Positions 10,189 to 21,333 of a stretch of 64,000 nt of DNA are shown here, in pieces. The stretch's first letter is position 1; every line of letters begins with the position of its first letter. The stretch is from the NCBI RefSeq assembly GCF_932294415.1, contig NC_065536.1, positions 48,891,854-48,955,853 of the forward strand, read 5' to 3'. The position numbers and the translations under genes are program-made. This DNA is from Quercus robur. Its lineage: Eukaryota > Streptophyta > Magnoliopsida > Fagales > Fagaceae. The notes under the pieces were generated by a model. It was not told where the DNA came from, made no database searches, and was given only the letters and a program-made list of their open reading frames with translations.

Positions 10189-13100
10189 GGTGCAATTTGG
10201 GTTTGATTCTCTGGAAGCTCACTTCCACAATGAGCTCCGAGCTTTTCACAACAAACGGCACTGATGGACTACCCAAGTCAAGTATGGAAACCTTCAAACC
10301 TCTCACCATTCCTACCTTCACAATCCAAACCATCATCTTCATCAAGCCCCACCCCAATCCAACTCCTCCTCTCACTCTGAGGAGGATGATCAGCAGGTGT
10401 TTCCTAACCCCGAGACACCCCACATCCCTAATCCCTCAAGTATTCCCCCTTCCAACCCGTTTCCCCTTACCTTGAATTCTGAAAATGAACATGCAACTTT
10501 AAATTCTGCCATTTTCTCCCTATCCTTAGGTACTTCTACCATCCTTCCCACTCCTTTCAATTCCCCTATTTCATCCCCTGCTCAGACTCACACCACAGAT
10601 CCCCTTCTCAACCCCTCACTTGATCAATCCCCTGCTAACCCCATTGACAATGTCCTAAACACTGTGAACACTGCTACCTTTACCATGCGACCTCCTGGGG
10701 CCATCCCTTTTAACTCTTCTCTTCATTAGACTTAGGTTGCTGACAGAGGACCATTTATGATAAATGGTATTTGGCAAGATAACTTTAGGGCTGGTTCTGA
10801 AATTGACAGTGATGAGACAGTGGTGATGTTCAACCTTGATAGACTTAATGAGGGACGTCTTGAATGGGTACGTAGGGATGCATGGGGAGGAGGGTAGATT
10901 CCTGAAGACCTTGAACCCCTTATTGAGGCTTTGGTCCAACGGGTGGATAGAGACAGATTTAGATTGGAAGTCGGTGGATCTAGCGATGGGCCTCAAATAC
11001 ACAGACTTCAAACACTTGGCCAAAACCTTGATGGGCCTCACTTTTTGTCTGACCCTGATCCACATCACATTGTTCATAGTCACTCAGTGAGCCTGGATAC
11101 TGGGCTTAACAACATACTACCCTCTGAATCTGTTGACTTTGGCCCAAGACCTCCTCTTTCACCTTCAATTGCTTCGGATCTTGGCACCTCAATAAATTTG
11201 CTCTGTGAGGAATGGTTGGATGGGAATCAAGCTTCCTCCAAGAAGAGAGTCAGATCAGAACTGGGAAGGATTGGAAGGAACATAAGACACAAACTCCTCT
11301 ATGGATTCTTCTCAAAGGAAGGTAATCTTAGTGCATCACTTGATTCCCCCTGTTACTTTGCTGAAGCTTCTGTTTGTTTTACCAATGGAACTACTCCTTC
11401 ATATCCAAATAGGTGCTGGGAAGCTGACCCTAAACAGCTTCCCCAGTAGCCATGAGGATCTTGAGCTGGAATTGCAGAGGTTTGGGCAATCCCTCTGCAA
11501 TTCTACAATGTCAACAAAAAGCCCGTGAATATAAACCTGATTTTATATTCCTTATGGAAACCAAATTAGTTCAAGGGAAGGGTAGAGATATTTGGCATAG
11601 ATGTGGTTTCATTGATGGTTGGGAGGTTCCTAGAGTGGGTTTTAGTGGGGGGTTGCTCCTTACTTGGATGTCTAGGCAAAGTGTTAGTATTATTTTTTAG
11701 TTTGCTCACCTTATCCACATCAACTTCTTGGATAATAAGGGTTTACCTACTTCTATCACTTTTGTTTATGGTCACCCTGAGCTAGCTAGGAGGGAAAATT
11801 TTGGCATTAGCTATTAGCTCTTAAAACTAAAGCACACTCCCAGTGGATATGCATTGGGGATTTTAATCAGATCCTGTCTAGGGAAGAGAAATTCTCATTC
11901 ACACAGGGCAGTATTGCTGGTGCCAATTTACTTCAACAAGTTATTTTTGAACTAAACTTATGTAGCTTGTCTGCCTTTGGACAGCGGTACACTTGGATGA
12001 ACAATAGAGAGGATACTAACCTTGTTATGGAAAGATTAGATAGGGCTTTTGCAAGTATTGATTGGCTTAATCAATACCTTTCCTACTCTCTGAGGAATCT
12101 GCCTATTGTTCGATCTGATCATGGCCTTATTATCCTGGATTTTGAATACCTCACTCCTTTTATTAAAAGGCCCTTTAGGTTTGAGCATGTGTGGACTACT
12201 CATCCTTCATGCAAAAACATAGCCCAACAGGCTTGGCTCTTTCATTCTCATGGGTCTAGAGCTGAACAATTATGAAAAAAACTCCTTAATGTTAGAAAGA
12301 TAGCTTTGGCTTGGAATAAGCAGGTGTTTAGGAAAGTCAAGAGAGATATTAGACTGAAACAAGATCAGCTGCAACAAATTCAAAATTCCATTTCAACAAT
12401 TGAGGATGTTAGGTTGGAAAGATCCCTTAGGAATGATTTAGAAGAACTTCTAAACAAAGAAGAGTTGATGTGGGCTCAGAAGGCAAGATCAAATTGGATT
12501 CTCCAAGGGGACAGTAATACTAAGTTCTTTAAGACTGTGATTAGACAAAGAAGGGCTCGAAATAGAATCATCCAAATCAAGAATGATCTAGGGTGCTTTA
12601 CTGAAAATCCTAATGAAATTGAGGCCATCTCCACTAATCACTTTAGGTCCTACTTTCATAATTCAATTCAGTCAAGTTTTGATAGCATTGTTCAGGAACT
12701 TCAATCCCTCCCTATTTCTTCTCTCTCCCCTCAACAACTTGCTTCCCTCAACAAACCCATTATTGGTTTAGTGATTGAAGAATATGTTTTTCAAATTGGT
12801 GCCCAGAAAGCTCTTGGGCCTGATGGCATTCCTGCTTTTTTCTTCCAGAAATATTGGGGCATTTTCAAATTTAAAGTTATCAGTACTGTCTTAACCTTCT
12901 TTCATTTTGGTTATTTGTTTAAACCCCTTAATCAAAATTTTATTACTCTCATTCCTAAAATACCCTTTCTAGAAGAGGTTTCCCATTTCAAACCTATTAG
13001 CCTCTGTAATGTTGTTTACAAAATCATCTCTAAGGTCTTGGTTAATAGGTTGAAGCCCCTGATGGATGGCATTATTACCCCTTACCAAAATGCTTTCATT

Positions 13101-15150
13101 AAATGGAGAAACATTTCTGATAACATCCTCATCTCCCATGAGATCATTGATACACTAAGAAGGAAAAAAGGGAGGAAGACCAGTTTTGGAATGCTTAAGA
13201 TTGATATGAGCAAAACTTATGATAGGGTAAATTGGACCTTCCTTAAGGCTGTCTTAACAGTAATGAAATTTGAGGACAAGTGGATTAAATGGATCATGGA
13301 ATGTGTCACTATAGTTAGCTACACTCTTCTTGTCAATGGCAATTTGACTTCTTCCTTTAAACCCTCCCAAGGGTTAAGATAGGGAGACCCTTTTTCACCC
13401 TATCTATTCGTTTTCTGTGCAAACATCCTTTCTATCTCCTTATCTCAGGCATAGAACCTTAAGCAGATTCAGGGTGTGAAGGTTAGTAGAAATGGACTCT
13501 CCTTTACTCACCTCTTCTTTGCCAATGACTCACTTCTTTTCTTCAAGAAGGATAATAAGACTATTAGGAACTTGCAACTTATCCCGGATTGGTATTGTTC
13601 CATTTCTGGTCAGAAAATAAATCTTGCCAAATCAGACTTACTGTTCTCCCAATATGCCTGCTGAAGATCAGGAAAGCCTTGCTTAAACCCTTCAAGTTAA
13701 TCTGGTTCAAAATCCAACCAAGTACCATGGAATGCACTTTAAGCTCAAAGGTAATAGGTGTATTGATTTCCAATTTTTGGTGGACAAACTCCACATAAAA
13801 CTCCAAAGTTGGAAGGCAAGATTGCTCTCCCAAGCTGGTAGAACTACCCTTATTACCTCTGTCCTTCAATCTCTGCCTCTATATACCTTTGCTTGCTTTC
13901 AGGTTCCTAATACCATTTGTAACAAAATGGATTCTATCATTAGATCCTTCTGGTGGGGGCATGAGCAGGGATAGAGGAAACTGCATCTGCTAAAATGGGA
14001 TCAGATTTGTAAACCTAAGAAGTTAGGTGGCTTAGGTTTGAAAAAGTTTAAATCCATGAACCAAGCTATGCTTGCTAAACAGTTCTGGAAGTTAAACCTC
14101 CAACCTTAGTCCCTGTTTGCTAGAACCTTTAAAGCAAAGTATTACCCTAACTGCTATATCCAGGATTGCTGTCCCAAACCACACCATTCTTGGTTTTGGA
14201 AAAATATTATTCATAATGATCACCCAGCCTTAAGGGAAGGGAGATGGTGGATTGGGAAAAGGTTTGATATTCCTCTAAACCATTCAAGCCGGTTCCATTG
14301 TCCTTCTCTAAACTTACCTGATCCTAAGTTGCCAACAGGCACGGTTGGAGACCTCATTGACCATAACACTTCTTTTTGGAGACCTGGTTTGGTCAGAGAT
14401 CTGTACCCCCCACAACAAGCTAATGACATTCTCCAAATTCCAATTCCCAAATCCAATTCTGCCTAAGATAAGTTGATGTGGAAACATTCCAGCAGTGGAG
14501 AATACCAGGTAAGCATAGCCTATGACCTCATTAACAGTGAGACCTGGACAAATTCTAGATCTAATACGTTGGTTCAAGTAATTTGGACCAAGGTTTAGAA
14601 AGTGTAGGTTCCTCTTAAAGTCAATACTTTTGTTTGGAAGTTGTTGCAGGATTGCCTCCCTACATTTTCTTGCTTAAGACATAGAGCTATTCTTGTCACT
14701 ACTTTGTACCCTCTCTGCAATGAAGAGGATGAGACTCCTACCCATTTATTTCTCCTTTGTTCTTTTTCTAGAGCCTACTAGCATGGCTCCATTCTTGCCA
14801 TACATGCTTTAGACTTTCAGGGTACTTCTATTCAGCAATGGCTAAGCATCATCCTTAGGAAGCACAACCTCAAGGATGAAGTCTCTATGGAGTACCTGCA
14901 AAATCTGTTTACAATCCTTTGGACCATTTGGAATCATAAGAACAAAGTAGTACATGAAGGATTATCTCCTAATCCGATGCAAGTAGTTTTAACAGCTCAA
15001 TCTTTATCATGCAGGTATAAGAGCTCATTCACTGCACAAGAATCTCTCACTAGAGTCTCAAACATAGATGTTGAATCCCAATCTGTAGTAGGATCATGGC
15101 AACTCATCCTAAAGGTTGTTGGTTTCAAGAATAAAAGGGAAAAAAAAGTT
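9375..15150 (+). mobile_element. Decayed L1-type LINE retrotransposon
   Basis: Reading along the plus strand in changing frames gives ORF1 (DUF4283 plus CCHC knuckle), then ORF2 with endonuclease, reverse transcriptase and a zf-RVT-like region, in the standard plant L1 order. Many stops and frameshifts break both. The recognisable part stops near 15150 without the RNase H domain or poly(A) tail, so the 3' end was lost or replaced. No target duplication found. Confidence 0.85.
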
Positions 15151-15186
15151 TCTACTATAGGGGGAGGGAGGGCTGGTGGGGTTTGA
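11452..15186 (+). pseudogene. LINE ORF2: endonuclease and reverse transcriptase, multiply broken
   Basis: It opens MRILSWNCRGLGNPSAI with METKL downstream, the apurinic endonuclease signature. 11967-12275 continues the endonuclease domain (SDHGLIIL). The reverse transcriptase lies at 12306-13664 (GPDGIPAFFFQKYW, PISLCNVVYKIISKVL). A stop at 13381-13383 replaces the Gln of the usual GLRQGDP, and the catalytic FADD motif reads FANDSLLFF near 13520. Palm and connection sequence runs to 14460, then a zf-RVT-like region near 14600-14780 (CLPTFSCLRHRAI, LCNEEDETPTHLF). There is no RNase H. It is clearly inactive. Confidence 0.85.
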
Positions 15187-15339
15187 ACCCTAATACCAAT
15201 ATATCACAAGAGGTGTTTAAAGTGGAACCATAGAGATATACTTGAATCCCATTCTAAAAGGTTTTTTTGTTTGTTTATTTGTTTATTTATTTATTTATTT
15301 AGTTTTAAGAAAGATAGTAGAGGATGATGAGATGTAGAC

Positions 15340-15510
15340 TCCGTTTGGGAGTTGATGAAAGTTTCAGCTTATTTCAGTTTTTAGCTTATTTTTGGTATTA
15401 TTCATGAGTTTAGTTGCACTTTTTGGTACTATTTATAAGTTCTATTGTACTATTCTTTTTGGTACTATTAATGGATCCCATTGTACTATTCAGCTAACTT
15501 TTTTTTTCTA
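15340..15510 (+). mobile_element. hAT-like MITE fragment (left half)
   Basis: Begins ctccgtttgggagttgatg and carries the repeated blocks 'tttcagcttattt', 'ggtactattcatgag' and 'cagctaactttt', typical of a common dicot hAT-type MITE. The right terminal repeat is missing. The same internal blocks recur at 38461-38636. Confidence 0.5.
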
Positions 15511-16083
15511 TATATATATATATACACATATTAGACTCATCATAAGTGCTTTGCGTATGCAATAATGCTCTTTTTTATTTATTTGTTTTTTTGGTTTAGT
15601 GTTTAAAAATAATATATATAAATAACAATTTGTATATATTTTTTTAAGAAAGAGATAAGGTAAGGTGAAATAATGTTTAAAAATGAGATAAAGATAGTGT
15701 TCTAAGTTTTAGGCTGAATGGAGAAAATAATGGTTTGGCTTACCTCTAGTACTTTTTTAATTGGACATGTCCTTTTGTTTCAAATATACAATGACAAGTG
15801 ATGGTTGGTTTTAATCTCCACATTTTATTTAGTTAGTAAATGATGTAACTGTTTCTCATTAAAGCAAAAAGAGATTTCAGTTAAAAAAGTATTGGAAGTA
15901 AGCCAAACCCAGAAAATAAAAGAAAAAACCTAAAATTTAGGAATAGTAAATTACACTTTAAACCAGTTTGTATAAAATTATTTAACTAAAAGATAGAGAT
16001 AGTTTAGGAATTTGTGTGAGAGAATTTTAGTACGCAAAATATTAAAAACCAAATGTGAAATCTTGTTATTAATAATATAGAAC

Positions 16084-16104
16084 ATATATATATATATATA
16101 TATT
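16084..16104. repeat. (TA)n microsatellite
   Basis: About ten uninterrupted AT units. Confidence 0.85.
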
Positions 16105-16609
16105 AGGAGAAAGAGATTTTAGTTCGTTTCTATTTTTGATAATTTAGAAGCCAATATTTTTTAATTGGACAAAGTTTGTCTTGATACAGGTATAGAGTTC
16201 TAACTCATTAAGTGATAAATTATAAAATTATCCATGTGTATTATTTAAACAAGTTAGAGAACACGTTACTGTTATTAAAATTATATGTAAATGATATTTT
16301 CAATTAGCTCAAAACATGTTTAAAAACTTTTTTTTTTGTTTCATTCAAATTCTCTAATTTCTCTTCAGGCGGGAAAAAGCACTTTGTGTGGCGGGGCAAC
16401 TATAATATGACTGAAGCACCCTCGCATAAAATTCAGCAACGTTCTTGACAATTGAGGTAATTCAAGGGTATTCTTGACCAAAATCAACAAAAGAAGAAAA
16501 AGAAAAAGATATAGGTTCAATTTCCCGCCAATTCAAAACCCTAAAATCGTTTATCCTTTCCAGTTAATCTCCGTCCTCATTTCCAAAATCGAAGCTTTGC
16601 GTTTCGTCA

Positions 16610-17065
16610 ATGGCGGAAGAAGAAAACGCATCAATGGCGGAAGAAGAAAACACCGAGGCAATCCAACCCGAACTCCCAATCGGAAGGGTCAAGAAGATCA
16701 TGAAGCTCGACAATGACATCAACAAAGTGAACTCGGAAGCCCTATTCCTCGTCACGTGCTCCGCCGAGCTCTTCCTCCAATTCCTGGCCGAGAAATCCGC
16801 AGAGATCACAACGGAGAGGAAGCGGAAGATCGTGAAGCTCGAACACATTCGAATCGCCGTCAAGAAGCACCAGCCGACGAGCGATTTCCTCCTCGACTCG
16901 CTTCCCATGCCATCTTCACAGCCTTCAGATCGTCCGGCAACCGATCAAAAGCGTTCTGGCTCAGTCTCCGAGAAACCGGTCCCTGCAGGCACACGGCGAA
17001 TCGATCACATCTTTCATAAGTCGGCAAATGAAGCTCCGATTCTGATCGACAACGACGAGTCGTAG
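16610..17065 (+). CDS. NF-YC13: NF-YC13-like histone-fold protein (Dpb3/POLE4 type)
   Basis: Single-exon 151-aa protein. Residues about 24-97 form a histone fold of the NF-YC/Dpb3/CHRAC class: PIGRVKKIMKLD, INKVNSEAL, CSAELFLQFLAEKSAE, KLEHIRIAVKKH, then QPTSDFLLDSLP. The fold and the C-terminal TRRIDHIF (residues 128-135) match what I recall of Arabidopsis NF-YC13, which is also short. Such proteins pair with a Dpb4/NF-YB-like partner in DNA polymerase epsilon or remodelling complexes in the nucleus. The RRIDHIF motif resembles a PCNA-interacting tail, which is inference. The first 16 codons are a direct duplication (MAEEENAS then MAEEENTE), so translation could start at 16610 or at the second ATG, 16634. 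The tail ends in acidic NDES. Confidence 0.9.
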   Translation: MAEEENASMAEEENTEAIQPELPIGRVKKIMKLDNDINKVNSEALFLVTCSAELFLQFLAEKSAEITTERKRKIVKLEHIRIAVKKHQPTSDFLLDSLPMPSSQPSDRPATDQKRSGSVSEKPVPAGTRRIDHIFHKSANEAPILIDNDES

Positions 17066-18720
17066 ATTCTTTTCGATCGAGTACTTTCAATTATGAATGT
17101 TTGAATGTAACTTGTGCATTTTTCCTTTTTAACATTTTGTTTATGTTAAGGGAAAGATTAGAGAATTGAGACATTTTGAGATGTGCCAAATCAAGGTTAA
17201 TGAATTAATCCAATTATTGTAGTTTATGTATAAATCAAAAAGTAGAAATGCTAATTGTGCGTAGTTGTGATGGTGAGGTTTGTTTTTCAAATTTAAAGAA
17301 AAGATTGTTGCAATTGGGAGGTTATAAATCCGGCGATTTATGAGGATATTGTTTTTAAGGTGAATCGATTCATCAATGTACCTTTTATGTTTTGTAGGCT
17401 AAGCATTTACAACTAGCCGGAAAATGGGCATTCAAATTGCCAAAGATTGTGTGTAAGCTACCGATTTTATGTACACTTTCAAATAATGTGCAATTTGTGG
17501 GGTCTGCAAATTGTTGCACACAATCAATTATGGGAATTGAACATTTGTTATTTCATTGGTTAATTGCAAAGTGTTTATAGCATATTTGATATTGACAATG
17601 ACTAAATCTTAATTTTCTTTACAATCAAGTCTAATGACAAAAACTTTAATTACTGCTGATGTGACGTGATTTGTACGTTGTGAAAGTGGTGTTAAACGTT
17701 GATGGTGGGCTCATGTGAAAGTAATTGTTGGTATGCAGTTTGTTTGTTTGATTGTTGTCACCATCTTTTTTGTATCTCTCAATAACTTTTCTCTTTTTAT
17801 TTCTTCTCTAGATTATAATTTGTTTTTCTTTTCTCCTTGCCTGTGTTCATGATTTTGATATTAGATTGAATTTGTTGATTTTTATGTCATATCACAGGAG
17901 ACCAGATAGAAGACGTTAATGCAAGGGCATTAGGAAAAGTCTTTCTGAATTTTGTTTGTAGAGGGGATTGTAAAGTTGTAGATAATCACCAAATGGTTTT
18001 TGCAATAATTATGTTATTTCAAATGTCTATGATTGTCCTTCAATATATATTTTTTCATTTTTTTCTTTTTGAGTTTTTTGCTTGGGGAGTTCAACAATTG
18101 GTGTCACATTGTAACTGTACATACATGCTTTGATTTTATGACAGTTACATATGTAGTCATGCTGAGCTTATTAAAATATAAGGTTTTATATGCACAAGAT
18201 TAAGAACTTGTGTTGATGACAATGCTTGGATTAGGCCATTGCATGTATGCTTCATAATGTGATTACTTATTCAGAAAATGTTTTGTGCACTAAGAAATTT
18301 GAAAATAAGTTAGGTGGGTTCAAAGAATGATATTTTATATCTGATTTGAGAGCTAAGTTTTGAACTGTGAAAACTAATTAGCAATGGATGTCTGAGATTT
18401 TGAGGTTGGTCTGTTGCTTGTAGGATTTTCAAAATAGTCTCCCATTAACCTCCCTGGCTGTGTCATTGCTCCAGCCTCCAGGCTTGGATCACCTGGGATT
18501 GACTTCCAGTATGAATATAAAGAAGGTGTAGCTCAAATAAGAATTCTGGTCCTTGCTTATTCTGGGTGTATCTGTATCTGCATCAGTTAAAATCTAGAGG
18601 AAGATAGGATAGTTTAAGTTATTAATTTTCATCTTGCATTAGTCACTGAAATTCTGAATCAGAATCTATATCTGTTGTTAAAAGATTTGATCAGATTATC
18701 AGTAATCATTTTCTTTTGCT
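17066..18720 (+). other. Region between the NF-YC gene and an orphan exon
   Basis: AT-rich, with a presumed 3' UTR just after 17065. No convincing exon was found on either strand and no repeat was recognised. It could include an intron of a decayed gene whose exon lies at 18735-18930. Confidence 0.35.
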
Positions 18721-18734
18721 TTTAATGTGGCAGG

Positions 18735-18965
18735 AAAACGTGGTAACCGAGTTAACCATCTGCAACCTCGTTCCAAACGCTCTGAACAGTGGGAACCAGT
18801 TTGTGCCTGGCTGGAATCATTGAACAAGAAGGAGGTGGTCAAATCTAAAGAGATTTCTTACTGGCTGTCTGCAAACCCTAAGGTCAAAGAACAACTGTAT
18901 TCCCAACATTCTCATTATCACTTGATGCACTAGATCCAGAAATGCCATTCAAAAATTGCAGAAGA
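18735..18965 (+). pseudogene. Orphan exon of an unrecognised gene, with in-frame stop
   Basis: After an acceptor-like 'gtggcag' the frame GKRGNRVNHLQPRSKRSEQW continues as EPVCAWLESLNKKEVVKSKE and ISYWLSANPKVKEQLYSQHS. It has real codon texture: mixed charged residues and no low complexity. A TAG at 18931-18933 interrupts the frame where coding texture continues (IQKCHSKI), and a GT lies near 18979. I do not recognise the family. No partner exons were found within 2 kb, so it looks like a stranded or decayed exon. Confidence 0.4.
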
Positions 18966-19029
18966 GACAAGAAGTAAAAGGTATCAATTACCAACGTTGC
19001 TGCATATTTCATGATAATATATTGGTGTG

Positions 19030-19380
19030 GACACCACATGATGGCACATCTGTGGAGATTATCTTAATCATTTATGTTATCTTAATTTTGGGTTTATCTT
19101 TAGTATTGGATTAGTATTTGAGATTGTTAGGATTATCAAATTAGTATTTGAGATTGTTTAGGAGAGTTTATCTTTATCATTGTGATTCCTGGAAGCTGTA
19201 TATAAAGCTCCAGATGGTTCCTTTTGTATTTTACAGACTATTATTATTATTATTGAGATTATTGCAGAGATTGCATAGTATTTGTTTGGTGGTGATTCCA
19301 AACACCTTAGGTGGGAAGCCTAAGGTTCTACGGTAGGACTACTCTAGGTGGGAAGCCTAGGTTGTCCTACATCATATATG
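19030..19380 (+). mobile_element. Possible solo-LTR or LTR fragment
   Basis: Contains repeats of 'gattagtatttgagattg', a TATA-like TATATAAAG at about 19199, an ATTATT run and paired 'aggtgggaagcctaag' motifs near 19310-19360, a layout like the R/U5 part of a Copia-type LTR. No matching ends or duplication were found. The rest of 18966-21330 shows no gene I can support. Confidence 0.25.
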
Positions 19381-21333
19381 TTTGCTGTTTAGTAGGAAGA
19401 TAAGTGCAATAACATGTCATTTTATATAAAAGAGGTCAATTTATAAATGTGCAGTGCTCCTTTAAAGGTAGGAGCTAAAAGCCTAAAATAATCATATTTT
19501 GGTTGCTACCTTACTGTTCTTGCATTATATCTGTTGTTTTCTTTGGTCTCTGTGTAATTAATTATTAGTGTGCAGCTTTCAATATAAGCACTTCAGTGAA
19601 GGGTAATGACAATGGGGCAGCACTACTTGTTTCAATTCCATGTGTGTTTTTCATATGATGCAATGCAAAATTGTTTTGCTTTTGACTTGGTTTCAAGTAA
19701 TATATCGTATATATCAGCTCCTGTGCTGCTTTCTATATTACTTGCCCTTTTCTTTAGAGTTTGGGTGCTGTACTTCCCTTTCTCTCTTGTCAGTTTGTAT
19801 GTGCACAGATGGTGTGATAAGTCCCAGATATGATCTTGCATGCCTGTTTGGTGAACCCCTTGGACCTTGTCTCCTTTCAGCAGAGATGCTAATATGCTAC
19901 AGCAATAACCTATGCAACCAGGACAGATGCAAATCACTATTATTTCTTAAAGATTAAATTGTTACACAAATTATTGCCATAGCCAAGAAAAGTTTGAAAG
20001 TATCATATTGAGACTAGCAGAGTGTAATTCTTGATGGAGCCATAAATGAATTTTATGATGCCAACTGGACTCTGTAAAGTTTGTTTTTGGTACAGTGGTA
20101 GTACCACAGACTTTGATCAAGTCTCCTTCAGTTGCACATCTTGTTCAAGTTTTGTCCCCCCTTCCTTGTTTACCTAAAAGAGGAAAAAGAAGAGCTACAA
20201 CATGGCTCTATTTTATTTTATTTTTATATAGATTGGACATGGTCCACTTAATGCAAGAGCAGTAGCAGATTTATGCTTGTTGGCTGTCCATTGGTGCACA
20301 TTATATCAATATCGTGTGATGAGGCTTGCCTCATTGGGAGTCTATGTCTCAAGAATCAAGATGCTTATAAGCTTGTTAAGATCTCATGGTAGCAGGATAC
20401 TAGATTACATTTATGGTGCTATTATTTTTCTTTTTCAAGATCCAAGTTTTAAGATGAATTCTCTTGCAGGAAATTCTTCAAGCAATGTTGGAGGATAGTT
20501 GCATATATATAAAGACAAAATGAAGTTCTTCACAAATACAAAATGTAAGTATATAACTGTATAACTGATATACTTTATTTACTTAGTCTTTACTTTATTC
20601 ACACTGATGCTATTATAAAGAGTACCAGTATAACACAGTTGGAGAGCTGCTTGTCTATTGTCTTCTCAAAGCCTAAATGAATAAAAAATATGGAGTTTAA
20701 ATGACTTTCCTTGCCTTTACAAAGAAATGAAGACTGTACATAATAGCTTTGCTATGGCTGATAAAGAAGGAAGATCAAAGTTCATGTCAAATGCTGCATC
20801 TCTTTCTCCCACTTAGGACTGCTGTTGGGATCTTGGGTTCGCTATTGTTTGGTCTAAAAGCTAGGTGCTTGAGAGGGAGCTCTTACTGTGGCATGGTCCT
20901 AGAAGAGTGGTGAGCCCCATTGGTTTTTGGAATTTGACATCAGGAAGTGTTTTCATACCATCAACCGATCATTTAGTTTGATAGCGTGTCTTCACAATCA
21001 ATTACTGTGAAGATTTAGAGGTTGACAGAACTTAAAAACACAATTTTATTATAATTTTAAACACAAATTTTATTGATACATCTAACTGCAAAATGTACAT
21101 CAGTTGTACTTGAAGTGAGAATAAAATGGCCCTAAAACTTATTACATTAGCCCTTAGAATCACCTTTTGTCTTGAACTCCTAGACAGGGCAGATAGTTCA
21201 GAGAAATAGATAAAATACATGGCAATATTTTGGATTAATTGTCTGCAGGATTTGTTATTTTTTTCAGAAAAGAAACTTTCTCAAATCTCTTCTACCTCAT
21301 CACGCATGAAGGTCTACAGATCTGACTCAAAAT

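Larger units (their letters stand above)
15187..16600. other. AT-rich intergenic region upstream of the NF-YC gene
   Basis: It contains TTTA runs at 15265-15300, half of a hAT-like MITE (15340-15510), a (TA)n tract at 16084-16104 and otherwise AT-rich unique sequence. The last 250 bp hold the presumed promoter of the gene at 16610; no confident TATA box was picked. Confidence 0.5.
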
